A stretch of DNA of 64,000 nucleotides, from assembly GCA_963922205.1 (NCBI GenBank), contig CAWUHX010000027.1, positions 868,001 to 932,000 on the forward strand. Direction: 5' to 3'. This document shows positions 24,801 through 35,400 of this stretch, in pieces; the stretch's first letter is position 1, and each line of letters begins with the position of its first letter. Under the pieces are notes generated by a model. That model saw only the letters and a program-made list of their open reading frames with translations, was not told where the DNA came from and searched no databases. The translations under genes were made by a program, and so were the position numbers. This DNA is from Romanomermis culicivorax. Lineage: Eukaryota > Nematoda > Enoplea > Mermithida > Mermithidae.

Positions 24801-27800
24801 GGTTTGTTTTAGTTTGTTTAAAACTTTAAAAAGTGTTAGAGTACATAGGGGAAATTTTAGAAGATTCATATAGCATTGTTGGAGTAACGGGGTACTATTT
24901 TTTGCAAAAAATTGCATTATTTGGGATAAAGGGGTTTACAGCATTACCTAGAGTAACGAGACTCGAGTGATGGGATACTTAAGGTGACGGGAGACTTTGA
25001 GTAACGGCACACAATCTGAACAATAACGTGCCGTCTTCGTGGTTGCACTATACATATACAAGCAGAAAACAATACACATCAGCTTGTGTTAGCCGCACAC
25101 ATTACCTACCTGTTTTAGAAACGAGACGGAACAGGCAGGAGCCTGTGCACACAACAACCTGTTTCCCGAATTTATTCAGAAAGTTGCACAGTGCAACCTA
25201 GAGCCTGATTGCCCTTTTGATCAGGTTATAGGATTTCCTGTCCAGAAATGCATTTCTATGCGTTTTAAAATGGATAATACCGAAAACTTTCCGGTGCCAA
25301 ATCATCATGATTTTTGGTATTATTCATGCTGCATGCTTAGAGAAGTCGGTCTAGCTTATGCTTATAGCTTTTAAACATCAGTATGTTATGTATAAATGTT
25401 TGATTTTTTGTTTTTTGACGTATTTGACGAAAATCAACATTTTTCTTGATTATTCGTGCAAAATCGTTCTGCAGTCCTATAGAATTTTCGGCCTCCGTGA
25501 ATGTGAACTTTTTGTGTTAAAAAATGATTGAAATGTAATCAGCATGACAGAATAGCAGAAGTTCTTGCCGGCTGAAGAATCCGAATTCTTGATTGCCCGC
25601 CTAATTTTTGAATTTTAGCTTGCCCTGCTGAAAATTCATTAAATTCACTGAAAAATTTGACCCTTCATCCAGATTTTGAAAAGATGGAAAAAGATAATGA
25701 AATAGAAAGAAAAAATGAAAGAAATAAAAAATTGAAAGAAAGAAAAGATAAGAAATTCATTCATTGATTCCTCCTTCGAAAAAAATGTCTTTTGATGAAT
25801 AATTATGATTGGTAAATTACTGGCCGACGTAAAGATCACCATTGATCATCCATAGTTGTACAAAAATGTGCTGAAAAAAATGATTTTGCCACGTTTTAGA
25901 GGCCTCGAAATTAAAGTTCCTGTACGCTAGGCGCCAAACAAATTAATTTTGCCAACCTTTCAATTTCACTCTGAACCTCAGGAAGTTCACTTTTAAAAGT
26001 TGAAAACTGACACGAATCGAATAAAATACAAGAGGAGTAGCGTTCAATCATTACTCTAATGAAGTTAAGCGAATTTATCGATTTCAGAGGCGAGCAGCAA
26101 AAAATTTATCTGCACAACTAAATTTTTTCCCGAAGTTGCACGTTGCAACCTTCCCTGTACAAAAATAAATTGGAACAGTCCCAAACGAGCTGCATTATCA
26201 GTTTTGTTGATCTTAATGCTTATTCTGATAATTTATCTAGTCATGTATTCATTAAATTGATGAAAATTTGAGTTTTATATATTTCAGCTCAAAGTATATG
26301 TTACTACTTGCATGCTATTAAATACTTAATTATATGTTACTACTATTATAATATTACCCGGGTATACCCGGGTAATTGATAAACGGATATCCAGGTAGGA
26401 AATTTTCGTCGTGTGAAGCACTAGCCCCTAATTGGCCTAAAAAACCTGCCACCAAGCTACGGACCTGGGTATGTAGGCCAGTTTGCAGGATACGGATACT
26501 GACAAATCTTCCAATTGATATCTGGATCCGATTGTCAGGATTTTCTATCTCCGGATTGGGACGAGCGAGGTTTTGAATTCGGCGAAAAAATGTATCCGTC
26601 CCACGTCTGAAATTTCAGTGATGAGATCTGGATCTCGAGCATTGTCCAGAGTTTTTTTCCACAGGCCAAGTTGCAATGTGCAACTTGGGAAAAAATTTTG
26701 GTTGCACAGATAGATTTTTCTCAGAATCAATAAATTAGCTTAATTTAATCGGAAAAAAACAGAAAAAGCCTAGTTTTCCTGCATTTCATTCGAATCGCGT
26801 CGGTTTTATACTTTTAAAACCTAATGTTCTGAGTTTTGAAGAGAAAATGAAAAGGTTGGTATGAGTAACTTCTTCGGCGCCTAGCGCCGAAAATTTTTCT
26901 GGGGTTTTGATATTCTAGATTGCTGGAAAATGAATCTTTTCAACTTTTATTTCCAAGACAGAAGGTTTCAGTGAATTCAATGAATTTTCAGTTGGGCAGA
27001 CTACAATTCAAAAACTAGAAGAAGGCAACCAAGAATTTCTACTTGGACTCAAAATGTTCTAACCACACAAATGTTGAAATGTTTTTAAAGATCGCAAAAA
27101 AATTTTGGGAAAGTAACCGAGAAAAATCTAGCTTTTCGTTAAATTCGCGAAAATACAACACAGAATCAAACATTTGTCCATAATATGTTGATAATTAAGA
27201 GCTATAAACATTAGCTAGAATTTTTCTAACCGCGTACTGGAATAATTTAGAAAAATTATTAAATAATGAAAATCCGGAGCCAAGCGACGGAAAATTTTCA
27301 CTATTTTCCATTTTATAACGCACAACAATGCATCCCCGGACAGGAAACCCTATAATCTAATCAAAAGGGCAGCCAGGCTTCAAGTTTTACTGTGCAACTT
27401 GACAGAAAATATTTGGTTGCACAGCCCGAAATTTGGTTGCTGTGTGCAAAAAAACATGGCTCTGTCTCATCTCTAGTATGGAATCAACTATTGTTCATTT
27501 GATTTTAAAGGGTGGCCACCAACCTGGAAAACCAGGAAATAATTGGGAATTTGGAAAAAGTAACATTTGAAACAATTTTTTAGAGCGATTTTAAGATATC
27601 TGACTGCAAGGAATTCAAAAATTTTCGCCGCTTCGCGGCTTTATACGAATTACTCTTGTATTATATGAATTATTTATTTTGGAGCTATATTCTAATATTA
27701 TGTCTAATTCCAAATTTAGTATTCATTTAGTGTGCGTTAGGCTACAATGGGTTTGTATGATGAGACTTACCTTTGGTTTAATACAAAAGAAGTTGCAACA

Positions 27801-30800
27801 GTTAAACCACAGGCTAGCACTCAGCAAACAATTTTTCACTCTCTCCGGGCTCTCAGATACCTCACCAGCAAACTCTCTAAACATCAGGCAGAACACCTTG
27901 ACTCCTGACACAGAAGTTCCTACCCTCGTCTCCAATTTCCTAATCTTAAAGAAACTCCACTACGCTCACAAAAAAATACAACTTACCATGTTGGGCAGAG
28001 ATCCCCAAGGTCAGGTTTTTCAGGTAAGGGTGAAGTTGAAAGTTTCAGGGGTTAGTGAAGCTTAATCTCCACTAAATATTTCATTTGGTCTCAAAATTAG
28101 ACAACCAGTGAGCAATTTTCAGGACTTTAGATCGGGGTAATTTCGCCGCTCATATGTTGTGCGGTGTTGAGCTTGTATTGGGTGGTTCTATGACAATGCG
28201 CCCCCAGCAATTCGCCGCCAGTAATTCGCCTCCAATAATTCGCCCCTGGTTCTAATATTTTACCTAGGTTTCAGATTTAAAAGCAACTCCATGCTATGTT
28301 ATGTAATATATTTCCAAACATATCCCGCATTAGGTAACCATATTTTATGTGAAGTATAATAGAGATGAAAAATGATTTCTCACTTCGCCCTGTCTCCTCT
28401 GTTTTCCTTTTCATTATTTTTTTACATTGTCTTTTTTCTTTTCTTTTCTGGTTTCATAGATATTTTCTTTTTCCAGCTTCATTTCTTGTAACTTTTTATC
28501 GGGATCTATTTATGGCAATTAAAAGTAATTGCAAAGCATCACAATAATTCTACGTGTGACTCTATCGTGTTCTTCACTATCTTTTTATTGACAACTTTGC
28601 AGTGTATCAAATACGAAAAAGAAATAGAAGTAATAAAAATAAAAAACAGAAGAATAATATGAAGGAAAAATGAAGAAAACAAAAATGAGTAGAGAACGAA
28701 CCAAAGAAATATAGACTAAAAAACTAAACAAGAAAGAAGAAAAAGAAAAAGGAGGAATACAAGAAAGAAAATTAAACGAAAAAAGGAACAAAACATAGAA
28801 AAAAATACAGATCGAAGAACATAAATGACTTGCAATTCCGCTTATAATAACCATCTTACACATTAAATTATGTGTAAACATTAAATTGATGTGTAAAAGT
28901 ATTCACGCCATCAGACTAAGTGGTTACTGTGGATTGGGACACCATCATTACAAAGTTGAAAAAAATATGAATTTGCAAATTGCCAGTGCTGAGATTTTTC
29001 TCTCATTTTTGGTCGAAATTGATCATTTTCAACCAGTTCGTTTTGAACTCGAAGTCACACATTTGGTTTCAAGTGGAAAAAACATGCGGCCACTTCAATT
29101 CCAGGGAACTACTGCTCAAACGCCTGTATTACTGACTGTACGAGTAAAAAGGCTTATACTGACTTGGTACTATCTGCACGAGTAAAAGAATCATTGAAGG
29201 AAAATTTTTTTAAATGTTTGTGAACCTGGAACATTGCTGTTGTAGATCTTTTTCTTCTTGTACGTAATACTTCACTCTGCACGCAGAATTTATGAATAAA
29301 CATGCTATTTCGGTTGGGAAAAATCTCTTATAGATTTTGTGTATGGATGTGTAGAAATGCGTAATACATTACTGCTAACAACCTAGTGGAATTATTTTTA
29401 AATCGGAATTTTTTTATATTAAAAAACTGTGAATTGGGGGCCAATTATTGGGAGCGAATTGCAGTGGGGGCGAGTTGTCTGTATCCTGTATTGGGTTGCC
29501 AGAGTACGACGCCAATATAATACAAAATAATATAATATCTATGATGGGCGTGATGCCAAAAAATACGCGAAGAGTGGCAACATACATCTATGTAACTGTG
29601 TCACTTCCGCTCCTTTCGCTGCTGTTGATAAAGTAAAAAATATCTCTCCTATTCGGGGAAAAATTCGGGTGCTTTATAGTCAACACAATTATGGAATGTG
29701 CATCCGAGCACACATATTCTATAATTGTGTAAAGCACCTGTTATTTCTATTCTGCACTCCTTTGTGTCAACAGTGGCAAAAAAGTTGATTTCTAGTTGAT
29801 TTTTGGTTTTCTAGTTTGTTGACGGCATTATCTAGCCGATTGAAAATGTCAGCACATTGCTCAGATCTCTGGCCAACCCAGTTATCCTACATCCAGAGAT
29901 TTTAGATTAGTATCCAACAGTGATCTGATGTTGTGGTATGGCTTATTTTGAAGCTTAGGTTTAGCAGTCTCCTTAGGCTTAGGCTCAGGGAATGACCGTG
30001 GTCTGCAGGGCGAAGGTCGGAAATCTCTGGATATAGGATAACCCGGTTAATTCCGGGTCTCTGTATGGTACACACATTTTTACCATTTTATGTAGCAATT
30101 ATTGAATTTTGCTGAAAAAAACTGGAAAAAAGGAGACCGTGAAAACCTGGAAAAGTCAGAGAATTTCATTTGGAAAACCGCTGCACGCCTTGTCTTAGGC
30201 GTTCTATGAAGGTGTTATTCGCAGATGTTGCACTACACACGAGTTATATGCTCTGTAATGTCGTTAATTATGCATGAGTATACACAGAGTTGTCATTCAA
30301 CCGGATCATAAACGTGTTATTTTTAATGAATTAAATCTTAATAATGGAATTATGAGTTTTTTTAGGTATTCTGAAGTATGTAAAGTAGTGAATCATCTAT
30401 TACCTAAAATGGGCTGATATTTGATAATCATTGAAAAAATTTGGGCCGCTAAACCTGAGTTCGCCCAGGGCCGCCAAAACCCTAAGAACGGCTCTGCTCT
30501 GCGCTCTATTGTCCTACCCCTTAATGTCCTTGCGCTCTATTGTCCCTGCGCTCTATGTCCGCACTCTAATGCCCGTGCTCTATGTCCGCGCTCTATTGTC
30601 CTGCGCTCTAATATAGCTGCACTTTATTGTCCTGCGCTCTAATATCCGGGCTCTAATTACCCTGCGCTCTAATGCCTCGGTACCATATTCCTTGTCAGCT
30701 CAGTAGTTATGATAATAATTGAAATGAGAAGCAAACTTAAATAAGAGTTAAAAATACACTGGATTTTTTTTGCAAGCCTCATTCTGCACTGTGCAGAAAT

Positions 30801-32416
30801 AACCAGAGAAACTCTACGCGGAACAATTTTTTCCTGTTACAAATGAATATAATTCAAAAAATCACAATTAACAGTAGTCATTATATGCAAAAAAGTTTTG
30901 TCAAGTTTTCTGTACGCCTCAAACATCTCACCATTTCAAAACTTTCCGGCGCCCCGGGTTGGCTCTTGCAAGTAATCAATTATCTCCATAAGTTAGCATC
31001 ATTGCAGTTGCTAGCACGTCTACTTCCGCTTATCATATCGGTTATAAACTGAACAAAGTTTTTCTTGTTTCAACTAGATATAGTCTTAAAAAGTCGCAAC
31101 AATTATCAGCAGACATTCGCGACAAGAATTTTTAAGGGGTGAAGGGTCTTCGAACTTTTCATCGTGGTGCGGTGGGGGTGGGTAAGAAAAAATACTGAAA
31201 AAAGGTCCACAAGCATGTTTTTCATACAAAATATGCATAAAAATTATCCAAAAACTGTCTTCGAAAACGTTTAGGGGGCATTAGACGATTTTTTCGGGCA
31301 TGGAGGCTGTCCAAGGTTTCAAGTAGGAGGGTTTATCGCCCACCCCTATGTGCATGCATGATTAACAGTGTTATTTTAATAACGTAAAAATGACCAGATC
31401 GGAAATCAACAAGTATGTCAAGCAAAGTATTAATACTCGATAATGCCACAATAAGACAAGTGTTAATATATTAATACTCGGTAATGCCACAATAAGACAT
31501 GAAAGAACTGAAAGAATTAACTTAACATATTATAAACCCGCATGATATAAAATTAACCTCGGCAACCTGCACAAAATGTCCTAAAAAATTTGTGCACGAG
31601 CTCTAAAAACCCTGCTCAGTGCACGAATAAACCCTGCTAAAAAGTCGAAAGATGGACCTTTTTATCGGGTCTCTCAATAGAAAAACTTATAACTTCGACA
31701 GCTGCTCGATCAAAAACTCGAGTTATATGCAGAAAATGCTCAGAAATTTTTATGCACGGCCAGGAAACTACACTGCATAAAAACACTGCTTTGAACTATT
31801 ATTTTATTCAGGAAGTAAAATTACATCAGTAAAGTCAATAATGAATCAAGACTTACGATATAACCTGATTTTTACAGAAAAAACTAATAAAAGTTCACAT
31901 TTACAGTCCTACGAGAAATTGTCTAAATGATGACACCGTTGAAAAATTAGTGTTCATCAAGTATAATCTGGTTACTATCAATATGGAAATTTCTAAAAAA
32001 TCAGTGCAAACCCAAGTGAATATAGCTCCCAATATGACTGGCTATCAATCTTCGATAACGTAACAATATTATGATTCTTATTTTTAAAACCCTTTTTTCA
32101 GTGAAATTAACATACAACTGACACAAAAAATCGCAAATATTTGACCTTTGAATCAAATTGTTTTATTTTGTTATTTTCGAATTCCTCTTGAATTTCTAAC
32201 TCGCGTTCAGAATGACACGCGCACTTTCTCGTCAGCTTTTGAAATAAAGCTGTTTGCTTTGTATTCTTCTTTCATGTTCTAACAATTTGACATTCACGTT
32301 CATCGCAGACCAGGGAATGTTGGTCCGAAATAATCAGTTTTTTCAAATTCTCTCCAATTGTCCCGCGCTCTATTGTCCGGTCATAAAGAAATATGAATTG
32401 GTGCAAATTGATTTCG

Positions 32417-32459
<43 letters not shown>

Positions 32460-35400
32460 AGGCCGTATTTAGGGGGGGGGCGGCCGCCACCCCCTTGGAA
32501 CTTTGTCCAATGTCGATTTTGTGTTTCGCGCCGGTCAATCAGTATAACAGTCATTATTTTCTATCAGGCACGGCCATTAGCATATCTACTTCGACTTACT
32601 AGTTAAACTTCAACAGTTTCAATCAACTGAATTACCTGATCTCTTTTTTTATTAGTTACAAGACAAAATGATGGGCATGTTTCTCACTGTAGAAAAACTT
32701 TTTTTGATTTCAAAACCGAAATGATGCATTGTGGTGAACTTCAGAAGGTCAAACCCTCAAAATTTGCCGGCGCTTCGCGCCGGTCCTGAGTATAATAGTC
32801 ATTGTTCCCTATCAAGCGCGGCCATTAACATATCTACTTCCACTTTACTAGCTAACTTTCATCAGTTTCTATCAACTGATTCACTTCATCTCTTCTTTTA
32901 CTAATTAAGAGCCCATATTTTGCTGATAATTGAGGTTTTTGATCACTTCTTAAAATTTTATTCCCTTACTTCGTTTGGAGTTTTCCATACATTTCGAAAC
33001 GAGAGCCTTCGCAATTCGCATTGAAAACTGATAAAAACGTCATTTTAAGACTATAAATTTAGAGCTCCTATCTAGTAAATTGTTGTGAACATTCATTTTC
33101 CAGCATTTTGGAACACAAAAATCCGAAAAATTTTTCGGCGCTACGCGCCGAAATAAGAAAGCGATTACAATATATTAGTTTAATTCCAATTTATTATTGT
33201 CATGAAAAGATTAATTTTCCACCTTTTAGAGTGTCCGCCCCCCCCTAAAAAAATTCCTGGCTACGGCCCTGTATATATATATCTCGAGTTATATGCAGAA
33301 AATAATGTCCGCGCTAGTTATGCCTAAAAATTTTCGCTTTATTTCGATCTGTCCCCACATGGATCTCGATCTGGATCTAGAAAACTGCAATTATCGGATC
33401 CGGATCTAGAGCAGCAGATCCGGCAGTTTTTTAGGAACTAAATTCGATGTAGTCAAAAAAGTGGATTCAGTCCATTTTCTAATATTTGAATGAGTTCTGC
33501 GTTCTAGAATATCGAAAGCCGAAAATTTTCTATGTACTCCATAATTCTTCAGCTCTTTTTTCCTTCAGCTTGAAGCTTCCCAAACTTTTCTACTAAAAAA
33601 CGATCAAGACTCTGGACGGAAAATGTAAAACCTTCATTTAGGGATAAGTGTTGAGATGATTTATTTTCCAGCGTTCCAGAATATAAAAATCTTGAACTCT
33701 AACTTTTTTCGGCGCTGCAAGCCGCAATGAGGTGAAATTTGAATCTTTAAAGCTTCAGCTCTAATCACAGAAATGTCAACAGCAATTATTTTTTTACTCA
33801 ATAATTCTAAATAAAGTTGTTGAGTTTGAAGAACAGGTACATCTATTGAAGATGGTCTTGGAAATCTACAATTTTCGCTCATTTTAGGCATAACTAAATT
33901 GCCGGTGTGAAATAATTTCGAGTCGTTTCCGCACGTTGCAATAGAAAGCGTGTTGAATAAATCGTTGAAGAAATTTTGACCATTTAAGTCAAATGGATAG
34001 AGTTCATTGCGAAAAACAGTGTTTCTCAGCAAGAAAACAATTATAGTATATTTTTAAATGTCAAGAAATTTTGAAAGCATTCTAAACCATTTTTGAGCAA
34101 AATTTGGTATGTGAACATGCTCCTAACTGTTTGAAAAACAAGGAAAATTTTGTGAAAATAACCGGGAAAACCTGGAATTTGATTTTATCAAACTAATGGC
34201 CACCCTGATTTAAATACCAGTCAGTAAATCTTGTCAAAATTTCAATGCTGATTTGATACGAATGTTGATTTTATTTCAATCAGTCCCCACGATATCTTCA
34301 TTTTCATATTCTTATCCGTTGTACAGATATTGAAAATTCATTTTTTAGTCGTTTACTGACTTTGGCATCGCTCAGGGTGATATATACGTTAAATTATTCC
34401 CGGAATTGCAATTAATCAAAGACGAAGAATTACAGGTTTGTCTCTGTGCGTATGTAATATAAGCAAAGAAGTATATTTTTGGATCGTGACTTTGTAAATC
34501 AATCATCAGTGGTTCAAAGCTTGTTTTCGAATAATGATAATGACAGAATTTTCTTGTTGTTCTTATTGTCCATTAATTTCCTTGCTCTGTTCATCATGGA
34601 GAGATTTTCTCTAACATTTTTGTTTACCTCTATTGGGCTCCCTTAGATAACTGCAAATTTTAAAAATTTCACACTTTTTGCTGCTTTCGGTGGAAGTTCC
34701 TGTCTGGCTGTTTACCAGAAAGTTAGGTTGATCATGATTTCTGAGTTTTATGCAACTGGCCACCGTCCGCACGATCATGTTCATGGAGTTCAAGTGATTA
34801 TTTTTCAACATTGACGAATTGAGTAAAGATTGCTAGTATAATTTTTAAAATTTGATTTCCGTTTTTCAAGGTTTTGGTGTCGCATTTTGAAGACAATGGC
34901 GATCTTTATGTACAAATGTCACGAATGGAACAAGCGTTTTGCGATTTGGAAATTGATATGAAGTAAGAAAATTCGCGTACAACGCATTCTTGATTTCAAC
35001 TGAAGAGATTAAATATTAGAAAAGTGAGACTGTTGTTGGAGACAGACATCAAAGCTTCGCTTCAGGAACGACCAACTTTCGAAACAAGGTTACATTTGCA
35101 GTTTAAGCTTATCAAACCAGGAAAACTACATAAATCTCGTTGGAATATGTATTTTTGCGGAGGAACTTTGTATGCAAATTTCTTAAGCTCTTTTTATAAC
35201 AATCCATTCCAAAACGAGACGTACATCATGAAGGACGAAATGATGAGAGTTGGCATACCAGTAGCCGTATGCTCCGGACAAAGTTGGAGACGTGCTAGAA
35301 TTGTAAATATTCGAGGAGATAGTGTTTTTGTAAGTTTTCTTATTGATATTTTACAACTCGCGTGCGTTGTTGAAAATTTTATGTCTTTTGATTCAAATTC

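Larger units (their letters stand above)
22320..27465. repeat. Cluster of three copies of an 0.7-0.9 kb repeat family in the large intron
   Basis: Copies lie at about 22320-23260 (plus), 25085-25930 (reverse complement) and 26740-27465 (plus). They share the CGCC hairpin, a CAGTGAATTCAAT block, a GGCAACCAAGAATT block and a terminal zone with TGCAAC words and CAGGAAA. An associated inverted pair of about 65 bp flanks 26096-26720, with a TACCCGGGTATACCCGGGTA palindrome inside at about 26356-26375. The copies at 22480 and near 25880 (rc) also carry a splice-acceptor-like TTTTTTCAG followed by a short open stretch. Exon-like frames in this block are therefore probably repeat-derived. Confidence 0.65.
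14490..33760. repeat. Dispersed family with CGGCGC-TTC-GCGCCG hairpin (about ten copies)
   Basis: Copies were seen at 14579-14593, 15069-15084, 18222-18235, 22418-22430, 26875-26889, 27626-27640, 32525-32535, 32767-32783, 33136-33150 and 33708-33724; a degenerate one is near 36838. Most follow a shared lead of the form CATTTTCCAGCGTTTTAGAA and then AAAATTTTTCCGG. Loop bases vary (TTC, TAC, CTA, TGC) while the two stem halves co-vary, so the stem seems to matter. Two tandem copies lie inside the TIR element at 32458-33271. Confidence 0.7.
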
